From Pseudomonas sp. MM223 (GTDB lineage Bacteria > Pseudomonadota > Gammaproteobacteria > Pseudomonadales > Pseudomonadaceae): DNA of 64,000 bases. This document shows positions 1 through 9,536 of the stretch, one piece after another. The stretch is taken from positions 1,817,501-1,881,500 of the forward strand of contig OX352322.1 of the NCBI GenBank assembly GCA_947090765.1. Reading direction: 5' to 3'. The stretch's first letter is position 1. The number at the start of each line of letters is the position of its first letter. The notes under the pieces were generated by a model. That model was not told the origin of the DNA. It made no database searches and saw only the letters and a program-made list of their open reading frames with translations. Both the position numbers and the translations under genes were made by a program.

Positions 1-13
1 TATGTCTGTGCCG

Positions 14-35
14 GTCCGCGAAGAGGCCGCCACAG
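14..35. repeat. REP half-element
   Basis: Contains the CCGCGAAGAGGCCG core typical of P. putida REP palindromes, followed by CACAGG. Only one arm is inside the window, so the element may be truncated by the window edge. Nothing else is recognised in the first 125 bases. Confidence 0.5.
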
Positions 36-125
36 GATTGCTTCTTTCTATATCGACACCCCGGCCCGCATCTGCACCTCAACCTACCCGGAAGTCATTG
101 ATTTAAATAAATTTCTACAAAGGGG

Positions 126-154
126 TTGACGCACCTTCGAACCATCCATAGAAT
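126..154 (+). promoter_or_regulatory. sigma70 promoter of tRNA-Glu/Gly operon
   Basis: TTGACG (126-131) and TAGAAT (149-154) are separated by exactly 17 bases, and a GC-rich discriminator (GCGCGCC) follows the -10. This is the arrangement expected of a strong stable-RNA promoter under stringent control. The first tRNA begins 75 bases downstream of the -10. Confidence 0.8.
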
Positions 155-228
155 GCGCGCCACTTGCAGCGTAAAGCACACAGCGAAACGCGGCAGGGAG
201 TGAAAGCAGGCAGTAATGCCAGCAGCGT

Positions 229-304
229 GTCCCCTTCGTCTAGTGGCCTAGGACACCGCCCTTTCACGGCGGTAACAGGGGTTCGAGTCCCCTAGGGGAC
301 GCCA
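229..304 (+). tRNA. tRNA-Glu (TTC)
   Basis: 76-nt cloverleaf with encoded CCA. The anticodon stem CCGCC/GGCGG encloses loop CTTTCAC with anticodon TTC, and the T arm is GGGGTTCGAGTCCCC. It is the first gene of a Glu-Gly-Glu-Gly-Gly array and is identical to the other four tRNA-Glu genes in the window. Confidence 0.97.
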
Positions 305-308
305 AATT

Positions 309-384
<76 letters not shown>

Positions 385-475
385 GTTTCTCCGGCAACGC
401 TTAACGGCGGGGCAGGAAAAGAAAATCCAGGGTGAATCGTGAGGTTCAAGTCTGGTGCACTGAAAAGTGTTGTGT

Positions 476-551
476 GTCCCCTTCGTCTAGTGGCCTAGGA
501 CACCGCCCTTTCACGGCGGTAACAGGGGTTCGAGTCCCCTAGGGGACGCCA
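476..551 (+). tRNA. tRNA-Glu (TTC)
   Basis: Exact copy of the tRNA-Glu at 229-304, with anticodon TTC and encoded CCA. It belongs to the second Glu-Gly unit of the array. Confidence 0.97.
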
Positions 552-554
552 TTT

Positions 555-630
<76 letters not shown>

Positions 631-716
631 GTTTAAATACTGTGGCGTCTATGCGGTACAGTGGTGGTGAAGGTCTTAATGGCGCTTCACGCCGAAAGCG
701 GTAAAAGCTTCACAAT

Positions 717-792
<76 letters not shown>

Positions 793-800
793 AATATGTA

Positions 801-834
801 ACGCAAAAAGGAACCTTCGGGTTCCTTTTTGCGT
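801..834 (+). terminator. Terminator of tRNA-Glu/Gly array
   Basis: Long perfect hairpin, arms ACGCAAAAAGGAACC and GGTTCCTTTTTGCGT around a TTCG-type loop. The T-run lies in the 3' arm. It ends the tRNA transcript. Confidence 0.85.
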
Positions 835-955
835 TTCTGCGTCCATGGTTAATGCGTTGCGCGGCTAGGCCAAGGCGGTACAGCGTGTACTGAAAAGGCC
901 GGGCGAGGTGCAGTTCAACACCCCGCCGCCATGACTGTGGTGGTGCTTCGCAAGC

Positions 956-1366
956 TTAGTGGCGGGTATCGGCTGCGGTCGAAGCCAGCAGCTGCTTTTG
1001 CTCGAACCAGTCGAAGGCCTCACCACGTTGTTCGCATTCGTAGCGGCGTTCTTCCAGCGCCTCGTAAAGGTTCAGCTCTTCATCCGGCATGAAGTGCAGG
1101 CAGTCGCCGCCAAAGAACCACAGCAGGTCGCGTGGTACCAGGTGGGCAATTTGCGGGTAACGCTGGATCACCTGGCAGATCAGGTCCTGGCCCAGGTATT
1201 GGCTTTCCAGTGGGTCTTGCGGCAGCAGGGTCAACAGCTCGTCAAAGCGTTCGAGGAACAGGGTGTGGCTTTCCTCCGGTACCTGCTCGGCTTCACCCAG
1301 GGCCACCAGGATGGTACGCAGGTGGTGTAGCAGTTGCAGGTGGTATTCCAGGTGGGGGTTGGCCAT
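956..1366 (-). CDS. PA2817-family hypothetical protein
   Basis: 136-residue acidic protein of unknown function, resembling the family named after P. aeruginosa PA2817. No signal peptide or membrane segment is seen. The C-terminal half is rich in Glu, Trp and Phe (LLWFFGGDCLHFMPDEE). I chose the ATG at 1366 because GAGG lies 8 bases upstream on the minus strand and the family begins MANPHLEYHL; an upstream in-frame ATG at 1429 would add 21 atypical residues. It follows fadE on the same strand with a gap of about 80 bases, so it is probably the last gene of a fadE operon. Function is not inferable from the sequence. Confidence 0.8.
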   Translation of the reverse strand: MANPHLEYHLQLLHHLRTILVALGEAEQVPEESHTLFLERFDELLTLLPQDPLESQYLGQDLICQVIQRYPQIAHLVPRDLLWFFGGDCLHFMPDEELNLYEALEERRYECEQRGEAFDWFEQKQLLASTAADTRH

Positions 1367-1444
1367 GGGGCGGTCCTCGGGCTGATTGAAACGGGGGCGG
1401 AGTATACGCTGGTAGGGAAGGGGCCGCAAAACGGCCCCCTTTAC

Positions 1445-3892
1445 TCATCGCACCTTGCCTTGCTCAGGCAGCAACTGCGCCTTGTCGAATGCATCCACAT
1501 CGATCACGGCCCGTCGTGCCTGTTCCGCTGCATGTAACCGTTGCCCCTCGTCAGCTTGTAGTACACCGCTCTCGACGGCTGCATCGATGGCTGGCTGCCC
1601 GGGTGTTGGCTGTACCTTGCCCTCCTTTATCGCCTGATGCAGCACTTTGTGCAGTGGCGCAGCCTCGTCCAAGAGATCACAGGCCCGTTGCAGTGCTGCC
1701 ACCGGATCGCCTACGGCTTGTGGCCTGAAGCATCCGGCAAGCAATTCTTCGAGAGCCGGGTCGCCCTTGCTGCGGCCGATCAGCGCCGCCACCTCGGCAT
1801 CCAGTTCATCGCTCGGCCCGGTGTGACGGCGGCCGAAGGGGAACACAAGCACACGCAATGCACAGCCGACGAAGCGGTTGGGGAAGTTGTCGAGCAGCTT
1901 GTCCAGCGCCTTTTCCGCCTGGCCCAGGCTTTCTTCCATGGCCCAGCGCAGCAGTGGCTGCATGTGCTCGGGGGAGCCCAGGTCGTGATAGCGCTTGAGT
2001 GCGGCACTGGACAGGTAAAGGTAGCTGAGCACATCGCCCAGGCGTGCGCTTAGACGTTCGCGGCGCTTGAGCGCACCGCCCAGCAACATCATCGACAGGT
2101 CGGCCAGCAGGGCGAAGGCGGCAGCCTGGCGATTAAGTGCGCGGAAGTAACCTTGGCTAAGGGCATCACCGGGGGTTGGCTCGAAGCGCCCGAGCCCCAG
2201 GTTGAAGACCAGCGTGCTGGCCGCGTTGCCGGCGGCGAACATGATGTGTTTCATCAGCAGGTCGTCGAATTCCTTCAGGGCTTGCGCCCGGTCTTCACGC
2301 CCAGCCAGGGCCATTTCCCTGAGCACGAACGGGTGGCAGCGAATGGCACCTTGGCCGAAGATCATCAAGTTGCGCGAAAGGATGTTGGCGCCTTCGACCG
2401 TGATGAAGATCGGTGCCCCTTGCCAGTTGCGCCCCAGATAATTGTTGGGGCCCATGATGATGCCCTTGCCGCCGTGCACATCCATGGCGTGCTGGATGCA
2501 TTCGCGGCCCCGCTCGGTCAGGTGGTACTTGAGAATTGCCGACAGCACTGAGGGTTTTTCGCCAAGGTCCACGGCCTTGGCGGTCAGCAGGCGGGCGCTG
2601 TCCATCAGCCAGGCATTGCCGCCGATGCGTGCCAGCGACTCCTGGATACCTTCAAAGGCCGCCAGCGGTACGTTGAACTGCTCGCGTATGTTTGCGTACT
2701 GGCCGGTGACCAGGCTGGTGTATTTGGCGGCGCCGGTGCCGACCGCCGGCAGGGAGATCGAACGGCCCACCGACAGGCAGTTCATCAGCATCATCCAGCC
2801 TTTGCCGAGCATGGCTTGGCCGCCGATGAGGAAGTCCAGCGGCACGAACACGTCCTTGCCGCTGTTGGGGCCGTTCATGAAGGCGGCGCCCAGCGGCAGG
2901 TGGCGTTTGCCGATCTCGACACCGGGCGTATCGGTGGGGATGAGCGCTAGGCTGATGCCCAGTTCTTCCTGATCGCCCAGCAGGTGGTCCGGGTCGTGGG
3001 CCTTGAAGGCCAGGCCCAGCAGGGTGGCGACCGGGCCCAGGGTGATGTAGCGCTTTTCCCAGTTCAGACGCAGGCCCAGCACTTCTTCGCCGTTCCACTG
3101 GCCCTTGCAGATGATGCCGGTGTCGGGCATGGCGCCTGCATCGGAGCCGGCCAGCGGGCCGGTCAGGGCGAAGCAGGGGATTTCGTCGCCGCGAGCCAGC
3201 CGTGGCAGGTAGTGGTTGCGTTGTTCATCGGTGCCATAGTGCAGCAGCAGTTCGGCCGGGCCGAGCGAGTTGGGCACCATTACGGTGGAGGCCAGGTCGC
3301 CGCTGCGTGTGGCCAGCTTCATCGCCACCTGTGAGTGGGCGTAGGCGGAAAAGCCTTTGCCGCCGTATTCCTTGGGGATGATCAGCGCGAAGAAGCCATG
3401 CTGCTTGATGTGATCCCATGCTTCGGGCGGCAGGTCCAGGTCCTGGCCGATTTGCCAGTCGCTGACCATGGCGCACAGTTCTTCAGTGGGGCCGTCGATG
3501 AAAGCCTGTTCTTCTTCGGTCAGCTTCGGTGCCGGGTAGGCCAGCAAGGTCCGCCAGTCGGGGCGGCCGCTGAACAGTTCGCCGTCCCACCACACCGTGC
3601 CGGCGTCGATTGCCTCGCGCTCGGTTTGCGACATGGGCGGCAGGGTGCGCTGGAACCAGCTGAATACCGGGCCGGTGAGCACTTTGCGCCGCCAGTCAGG
3701 CAGCGCTACCAAGGCGATCTTGAGGGCCAGTACAACCCAGATCAGCGCCAGCAGCCAGCCGGGCGCACTGCTGAAGATACCCATCAGCAGCACATAGGCC
3801 GCCATGATGCCTAGAATTTGCAAGGGCGCCAGGCGCCGGTGCGTGAGGTACGCTGCGCCGATTACCAGCACTACCAACCACAACAGCAACAT
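1445..3892 (-). CDS. fadE: Acyl-CoA dehydrogenase FadE, membrane-anchored type
   Basis: 815-residue FAD enzyme for the first step of fatty-acid beta-oxidation (acyl-CoA to trans-2-enoyl-CoA), matching the large gammaproteobacterial FadE class of about 815 aa. Residues 1-65 are hydrophobic and likely form two or three membrane segments. The acyl-CoA dehydrogenase core follows (FALTGPLAGSDAGAM substrate/FAD motif, then GGKGIIMGPNNYLGRNWQGA), and then the FadE-specific C-terminal domain. The ATG at 3892 is preceded by AGGAGG 8 bases upstream; a longer reading to 4135 adds 81 residues that run antisense to the next intergenic region. It is transcribed away from the GST gene. Fatty-acid (PsrA/FadR-type) regulation is plausible, but no operator was identified. 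Confidence 0.93.
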   Translation of the reverse strand: MLLLWLVVLVIGAAYLTHRRLAPLQILGIMAAYVLLMGIFSSAPGWLLALIWVVLALKIALVALPDWRRKVLTGPVFSWFQRTLPPMSQTEREAIDAGTVWWDGELFSGRPDWRTLLAYPAPKLTEEEQAFIDGPTEELCAMVSDWQIGQDLDLPPEAWDHIKQHGFFALIIPKEYGGKGFSAYAHSQVAMKLATRSGDLASTVMVPNSLGPAELLLHYGTDEQRNHYLPRLARGDEIPCFALTGPLAGSDAGAMPDTGIICKGQWNGEEVLGLRLNWEKRYITLGPVATLLGLAFKAHDPDHLLGDQEELGISLALIPTDTPGVEIGKRHLPLGAAFMNGPNSGKDVFVPLDFLIGGQAMLGKGWMMLMNCLSVGRSISLPAVGTGAAKYTSLVTGQYANIREQFNVPLAAFEGIQESLARIGGNAWLMDSARLLTAKAVDLGEKPSVLSAILKYHLTERGRECIQHAMDVHGGKGIIMGPNNYLGRNWQGAPIFITVEGANILSRNLMIFGQGAIRCHPFVLREMALAGREDRAQALKEFDDLLMKHIMFAAGNAASTLVFNLGLGRFEPTPGDALSQGYFRALNRQAAAFALLADLSMMLLGGALKRRERLSARLGDVLSYLYLSSAALKRYHDLGSPEHMQPLLRWAMEESLGQAEKALDKLLDNFPNRFVGCALRVLVFPFGRRHTGPSDELDAEVAALIGRSKGDPALEELLAGCFRPQAVGDPVAALQRACDLLDEAAPLHKVLHQAIKEGKVQPTPGQPAIDAAVESGVLQADEGQRLHAAEQARRAVIDVDAFDKAQLLPEQGKVR

Positions 3893-4086
3893 AATCGGTC
3901 CTCCTTGGAACCAGGGGGCTTTGGCCGTCCCAGACAGCTTAGACGCAACGCTGTGAACGGCAGGGTCAGAACAGTGACAGGGTGTGGCGGTGGGAGTTTC
4001 AGTTCTTTGTTTCCCTGTATGGGCCTCTTCGCGGGCGAAGGTCTGGAGTAGACTGCACCACCACCGCATTTCATAAGGACGTTGCC

Positions 4087-4710
4087 ATGCTGAAGATCTG
4101 GGGCCGCAAGAATTCGAGCAATGTGCGCAAGGCACTGTGGATTGCCCAGGAGCTGGGCCTTGATTTCGAATCCATCGACGCAGGTGGCGCCTTCGGCGTG
4201 GTCAACGAGCCGCATTACCGCGCCCGTAACCCCAATGGCCTGGTGCCCATGCTCGAAGACGGCGACCTGACCTTGTGGGAGTCCAACGCCATCGTCCGCT
4301 ACCTGTGCGCCGAATATGGCGTCGAGCAGGGCTGGTACCTGGAAAACCCACGCCAGCGCGCCCTGGCCGACAAGTGGATGGACTGGACCACCTCGTCCTT
4401 TGCCGCACCGTTCCGCCCGCTGTTCTGGGGCCTGCTGCGCACGCCGGAAGACCAGCGCGACTGGGTGGCGATCAATGCCGCGCACAAGCAGTGCGCCCAG
4501 CTTTTGGCCATTGCCGACGAAACCCTGGCCAAACAGCCATACCTGTCCGGTGACCAGATCGGCATGGGCGACATCCCACTGGGTAGCTTCATCTATGCCT
4601 GGTTCGAAATGCCCATCGAACGCCCGGCCATGTACCATCTGGAAGCCTGGTATGAGCGCCTTAAACAACGCCCGGCCTACCAGGCCGCAGTAATGACCGC
4701 GCTCACCTGA
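4087..4710 (+). CDS. Glutathione S-transferase family protein
   Basis: 207-residue cytosolic protein with an N-terminal thioredoxin-fold domain and a C-terminal helical domain. The N-terminal motif KNSSNVRKALW places a likely catalytic Ser near residue 9-10, and GLVPMLEDGDL followed by WESNAIVRYL is the classic GST glutathione-binding segment (cis-Pro and Glu-Ser). This is the Theta/Nu-like bacterial type. ATG 4087 is preceded by AAGGA at good spacing; in-frame codons further upstream overlap a REP-like CTCTTCGCGG stretch and are rejected. It is divergent from fadE. The substrate is unknown. Confidence 0.9.
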   Translation: MLKIWGRKNSSNVRKALWIAQELGLDFESIDAGGAFGVVNEPHYRARNPNGLVPMLEDGDLTLWESNAIVRYLCAEYGVEQGWYLENPRQRALADKWMDWTTSSFAAPFRPLFWGLLRTPEDQRDWVAINAAHKQCAQLLAIADETLAKQPYLSGDQIGMGDIPLGSFIYAWFEMPIERPAMYHLEAWYERLKQRPAYQAAVMTALT

Positions 4711-4843
4711 CCCTGCTTCGATAGTCATTATCAATAGATGTGACTGTACTTGTGTGGCCTGGCCTTGCACCATGGCCACACTCACTGCGCCAGTGACTTT
4801 ACCTGGCGTGTCCTGCACCTTTTTCCTCGGTAAGTGACCCGCT

Positions 4844-5776
4844 ATGAGTTCCGCCCTGTCCATCCGACAGCTCACCAAGACCTACGGCAACGGCTTCCAG
4901 GCCCTCAAAGGCATCGACCTCGATGTTGCCGAAGGCGACTTCTTCGCCTTGCTCGGCCCCAACGGCGCCGGCAAATCCACCACCATCGGCATCCTTTCCA
5001 CCCTGGTGAACAAGACCAGCGGCACGGTCAACGTGTTCGGCCATGACCTGGACCGTGAACCCTCGGCGCTCAAGCGGTGCCTGGGCGTGGTGCCGCAGGA
5101 ATTCAACTTCAACCAGTTCGAGAAAACCTTCGACATTGTCGTGACCCAGGCCGGGTATTACGGGATCCCACCCAAGCTGGCCAAGGAGCGCGCCGAGCAG
5201 TACCTGACGCAATTGGGCCTGTGGGACAAGCGTGATGTGCAGTCGCGCTCGTTGTCTGGCGGCATGAAGCGCCGCTTGATGATTGCCCGCGCGCTGATTC
5301 ACGAGCCGCGCCTGCTGATCCTCGACGAGCCCACCGCAGGTGTGGACATCGAGCTGCGCCGCTCGATGTGGAGCTTCCTCACCGAGCTGAACCAGAAGGG
5401 CATCACCATCATCCTCACCACCCACTACCTGGAAGAGGCTGAGCAGCTGTGCCGCAACATCGGCATCATCGACCACGGCACCATCGTCGAGAACACCAGC
5501 ATGCGTCAGCTGCTGGGCAAACTGCATGTGGAAACCTTCGTGCTTGACCTCAAGCAAGACCTAGCCAGCGCGCCGGTGCTGCAAGGCTACCCGTGCCGGC
5601 TGCTGACCCCGCACACCCTTGAGGTGCAAGTGGAAAAGGACATCGGCATCACCGCGCTGTTCGGCCAACTGGCGCTGCAGAACATCGAGGTGCAGAGCCT
5701 GCGCAACAAGACCAACCGACTCGAGGAGCTGTTCGTGTCCCTGGTGGAAAAAAACCTGTCGAAGGTGGCCGTATGA
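4844..5776 (+). CDS. ABC-2 type transporter ATP-binding protein
   Basis: 310-residue nucleotide-binding subunit of an ABC exporter of the YadG/CcmA-like family. Walker A GPNGAGKST lies at residues 38-46, signature LSGG at 137-140 and Walker B LLILDE at 157-162, with the switch His in LTTHYLEEAEQL near 196. The C-terminal ~90 residues form the extension typical of ABC-2 ATPases. It overlaps the downstream permease by 4 bases (ATGA), so the two are translationally coupled. The substrate is unknown. A GATAGTCATTATC stretch near 4720 resembles half of a Fur box, but I do not rely on it. Confidence 0.93.
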   Translation: MSSALSIRQLTKTYGNGFQALKGIDLDVAEGDFFALLGPNGAGKSTTIGILSTLVNKTSGTVNVFGHDLDREPSALKRCLGVVPQEFNFNQFEKTFDIVVTQAGYYGIPPKLAKERAEQYLTQLGLWDKRDVQSRSLSGGMKRRLMIARALIHEPRLLILDEPTAGVDIELRRSMWSFLTELNQKGITIILTTHYLEEAEQLCRNIGIIDHGTIVENTSMRQLLGKLHVETFVLDLKQDLASAPVLQGYPCRLLTPHTLEVQVEKDIGITALFGQLALQNIEVQSLRNKTNRLEELFVSLVEKNLSKVAV

Positions 5777-6552
5777 GTGTGGAACTGCGCACCAACTGGG
5801 TCGCCCTGAACACCATCGTCTACCGCGAGGTGCGGCGCTTCCTGCGCATCTGGCCGCAAACATTGCTGCCGCCGGCAATCACCATGGTCTTGTACTTCGT
5901 CATCTTCGGTAACCTGATCGGCCGGCAAATCGGCGACATGGGTGGCTTCACCTACATGCAGTACATCGTGCCGGGGCTGATCATGATGTCGGTGATCACC
6001 AACTCCTACGGCAACGTGGTGTCGAGCTTCTTCGGCAGCAAGTTCCAGCGCTCGATCGAAGAGCTGATGGTGTCGCCGGTGTCGCCACACACCATTCTGG
6101 TCGGCTATGTGCTGGGCGGTGTGCTGCGCGGCTTGGCGGTTGGGGTGATCGTGACCATCCTGTCGATGTTCTTCACCGACCTGCAGGTGCATCACCTGGG
6201 CGTGACGGTGGTCGTGGTGCTGCTAACAGCCACCATTTTCTCGTTGCTGGGCTTCGTCAACGCGGTGTTTGCGCGCAACTTCGACGATATCTCGATCATC
6301 CCCACCTTTGTGCTGACGCCGCTGACCTACCTGGGCGGGGTGTTCTACTCGATCAACCTGCTGCCACCGTTCTGGCAGACCGTGTCGCTGGCCAACCCGG
6401 TGCTGCACATGGTCAACTCGTTCCGCTACGGCATCCTAGGGGTGTCGGATATCAGCATTGGCACGGCGATCACCTTCATGCTGGTGGCCACCGCGGTGCT
6501 CTACCTGCTGTGCGTGCGCCTGCTGGTCAGCGGCCGCGGCATGCGTGCATGA
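5773..6552 (+). CDS. ABC-2 type transporter permease
   Basis: 259-residue integral membrane protein of the ABC2_membrane (YadH-like) family with about six hydrophobic segments. The conserved block LTPLTYLGGVFYSINLLPPFWQ occurs near residues 177-198, and an amphipathic N-terminal EVRRFLRIWPQ elbow precedes the first helix. It is partner of the ATPase immediately upstream. Its 3' end is overlapped in antisense by the convergent DUF2062 reading frame. Confidence 0.93.
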   Translation: MSVELRTNWVALNTIVYREVRRFLRIWPQTLLPPAITMVLYFVIFGNLIGRQIGDMGGFTYMQYIVPGLIMMSVITNSYGNVVSSFFGSKFQRSIEELMVSPVSPHTILVGYVLGGVLRGLAVGVIVTILSMFFTDLQVHHLGVTVVVVLLTATIFSLLGFVNAVFARNFDDISIIPTFVLTPLTYLGGVFYSINLLPPFWQTVSLANPVLHMVNSFRYGILGVSDISIGTAITFMLVATAVLYLLCVRLLVSGRGMRA

Positions 6553-7074
6553 GCCCTGTTTTGAGCATCTGAGCTTGCGCCGGCGCCACTGCCGGCCAAT
6601 CCACCAGCGCCAGTACAGCAGGGTGGTGAAATAGGCAGCAATGCCCAGCACCACCCCGCACACTACCGAACCCAGCAGGAACGGCTGCCACACGGTGGCA
6701 AGCTGGTCGGTGATCCAGTCGAAGGTCAGCTCGTCGGGCAGGGTGCGCGGCGGCACCTGCATCAGCCAGGCGCCGGTCATGTAAGTGACGAAGAACACCG
6801 GCGGCATGGTCAGCGGGTTGGTCAGCCACACCAGGCTGACCGCAATCGGCAGGTTGCCGCGTACCGGGATTGCCAGCGCCGCTGCCAGCAGCATCTGCAT
6901 GGGGATGGGGATCAACGCCGCGAACAGGCCCACGCCCATGGCCCGTGCCACCGAATGGCGGTTCAGGTGCCAGAGGTTGGGGTCGTGCAGCAGCTTGCCG
7001 AAAAAGCGTAAGGACTTGTGTTCCCGAATGCTGGTCGGGTCCGGCATGTAGCGTTTGAAAAGTCGGCGCGGCAT
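6436..7074 (-). CDS. DUF2062 membrane protein
   Basis: 212-residue open frame. Residues 1 to about 175 match the DUF2062 family seen beside comEC in Pseudomonas: an N-terminal basic stretch (MPRRLFKRYMPDP), hydrophobic segments, LVWLTNPLTMPPVF, and a Trp/Arg-rich end YWRWWIGRQWRRRK. Family members usually stop soon after that basic end. Here the frame continues about 37 more residues (low-complexity His/Gln/Ala) antisense to the ABC permease, giving a 117-base tail-to-tail overlap. The extension may come from a lost stop or a small indel near 6570. Function unknown; probably an inner-membrane protein. Confidence 0.75.
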   Translation of the reverse strand: MPRRLFKRYMPDPTSIREHKSLRFFGKLLHDPNLWHLNRHSVARAMGVGLFAALIPIPMQMLLAAALAIPVRGNLPIAVSLVWLTNPLTMPPVFFVTYMTGAWLMQVPPRTLPDELTFDWITDQLATVWQPFLLGSVVCGVVLGIAAYFTTLLYWRWWIGRQWRRRKLRCSKQGSCTHAAAADQQAHAQQVEHRGGHQHEGDRRANADIRHP

Positions 7075-7216
7075 GTAGGCTCCCGGAGCGTTGATCCCGG
7101 CAGTATGCCTTTAATCCTGCTCAGTCTCGTTTAGAGTTTGTGACAATTGTTGAGCAAGCTTTGCCGGCAATTGAGCTATGCCTCAGGGGGTGATTTGCCT
7201 TCTGGAGCTCTACCTC

Positions 7217-9434
7217 ATGCGCACAGGGATGTTTGCGCTCGCGCTCGGGCTGTTGTGCCTGGGCTTTCTCCCCGCATTGCCATCGGTCGGATGGCTGCTA
7301 GCGCTGGCGGCCTGCGCTTTGGTCGGCCTGTTTACCCGCGTTTGGCCGTTGGGTTGCTTTGTGCTGGGCCTGTGTTGGGCGTGCTGGTCTGCTCAGCAGG
7401 CCCTGGATGATCGCCTGGCTGCCGGCCTGGATGGCCGCACGTTGTGGCTGGAGGGGCGGGTGGTCGGCTTGCCGGGCCGAACGGCGCAAGGCGTGCGCTT
7501 CGAGCTGGAGGCAGCACGCTCGCGGCGGGCCGAACTGCCCCAACGCCTGCAACTGAGCCTGGTTTGACGGGCCACCACTGCGGGCGGGTGAGCAGTGGCG
7601 GCTGGCCGTGACCTTGCAGCGCCCGGCCGGGCTGCTCAACCCACATGGGCCTGACCGCGAGGCGCAACTGCTGGCGCGGCGGGTGGGCGCCACGGGTACG
7701 GTGAAGGCTGGGCAGTTGCTGGCGCCAGTGGACGGTGGTTGGCGTGATGCGCTGCGCCAGCGTTTGCTGGCGGTTGAAGCCAATGGCCGGCAGGCCGCCT
7801 TGGTGGCACTGGTGCTTGGCGACGGCGCGGGCTTGGCCCGGGAGGACTGGCAGGCGTTGCAGGCCACCGGCACGGTGCACCTGCTGGTGATCTCTGGCCA
7901 GCACATCGGCCTGGTGGCCGGTTTACTGTATGGCCTGATCGCCGGGCTGGCACGTTGGGGGCTGTGGCCCACCCGGTTGCCGTGGCTACCCTGGGCATGT
8001 GGCCTGGCCATGGCGGCGGCGCTGGCCTACGGCTGGTTGGCCGGTGCTGGTGTGCCGGTGCAGCGCGCCTGCCTGATGCTGGCGGTGGTGCTGCTGTGGC
8101 GCCTGCGCTTTCGCCACCTCGGTGCAATGCTGCCGCTCGTGCTGGCGTTGGTCGCGGTGCTGCTGGTCGAACCGCTGGCGGCGCTGCTGCCTGGGTTCTG
8201 GCTATCGTTTGCTGCTGTGGCCACGCTCATCTATTGCTTCAGTGCCCGTTTGGGCGGTTGGCGGCCCTGGCAGGCCTGGACGCGCGCGCAATGGGTAATT
8301 GCCATTGGTTTGCTACCGGTGCTGCTGGCTACAGGCTTGCCGGTGAGCCTGAGTGCGCCACTGGCGAATCTTGTGGCGGTGCCATGGATCAGCCTGGCAG
8401 TGTTGCCGTTGGCATTGCTGGGCACGTTGTTGCTGCCGCTGGGCGGGGTAGGGGAGGTGCTGCTATGGCTGGCGGGTGGCCTGCTGGATGGGCTGTTCCG
8501 GTTGCTGGCGCTGGTGGCGCAGCAGCGCCCGGCATGGGTGCCACCGGCCTTGCCACTGTGGGCCTGGCTGCTGGTGTGTCTGGGCGCTCTGCTGGTTTTG
8601 CTGCCCCGTGGTGTGCCGCTGCGCGGGTTGGGAGGGGTGATGCTGCTGGCGCTCTGGGTGCCCAGGGAGCCGGTGCCGCTCGGGCAGGTCGAGGTCTGGC
8701 AACTGGACGTTGGCCAAGGGCTGGCGGTGCTGTTGCGTACCCGGCATTACAACCTGCTTTACGACGCCGGGCCGGCCAGGGGCGAAACCGACCTGGGCGA
8801 GCGGGTGGTGCTGCCGACCTTGCGCAAGCTGGGGGTGGGCAGCCTGGACCTGATGGTGGTCAGCCATGCGCATGCCGACCATGCGGGTGGGGCTGGGGCG
8901 ATCCAGCTCGGCTTGCCGGTCAGGCGAATGATCGGAGGGGAAGCGCTGGAAGGTGTTGAGTTGCAACCTTGTGCCAGTGGTGAACAGTGGGAATGGGATG
9001 GTGTGCACTTTTCGCTGTGGCACTGGGCCGAGGCGCAGAGCAGCAACGACCGCTCTTGCGTGCTGATGGTCGAAGCGCAGGGCGAGCGCTTGCTGCTGGC
9101 GGGCGATATGGAGGCTGGCGCCGAGCGGGCCTGGCTGGCGGCCACTGAAACGGCCCGTATTGATTGGTTGCAGGCGCCGCATCATGGTAGCCGCAGTTCT
9201 TCCAGCGAGGCGTTCATTCAGGCCATTGCGCCGCGTGGTGTGCTGATATCGCGGGGGCGCAACAACAGCTTCGGGCATCCGCATGCGCAGGTGGTGGAGC
9301 GGTATCGGCGGTATGGGGTGGTGATGCATGACACGGCGGTGGAGGGGGCGTTGCGTTTGGTATTGGGGCGGCAGGAGGGGGTTGAGGGTGTGCGCAGCCA
9401 GCGGCGTTTCTGGCGTCAAACTGGCGGTGGCTGA
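7217..9434 (+). pseudogene. comEC: ComEC/Rec2 DNA-uptake channel, frameshifted
   Basis: ComEC-type polytopic protein (DNA translocation across the inner membrane) split by a frameshift. The first part runs 7217-7567 (N-terminal membrane segments and start of the OB-like DUF4131 domain) and ends at TGA 7565-7567. The rest continues in the +1 frame through the Competence domain (VISGQHIGLVAGLLYGLIAG) and the C-terminal metallo-beta-lactamase domain (VVSHAHADHAGG, APHHGSRSSSS) to 9434. Removing one C at 7558/7559 restores the family-typical LSWFDGPPLRAGEQW and a protein of about 738 aa, the normal length. ATG 7217 has GGAG 9 bases upstream. It could be a real pseudogene or a base-calling error. 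Confidence 0.85.
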
Positions 9435-9536
9435 CAGGTTCAAAGGAGAGTCCAGGCCAATTCCCTGACCTCCGGCAGATGAGCCCTTGGCGCGCCTATG
9501 GTAGAGTGGCGGCCTTTTTCCGAAGGGGCGTTTACT

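Noticed and set aside
4719..4736. Possible Fur box (GATAGTCATTATC) before the ABC transporter
   Set aside because: Only one half-site fits the consensus and the transporter has no iron-related features.
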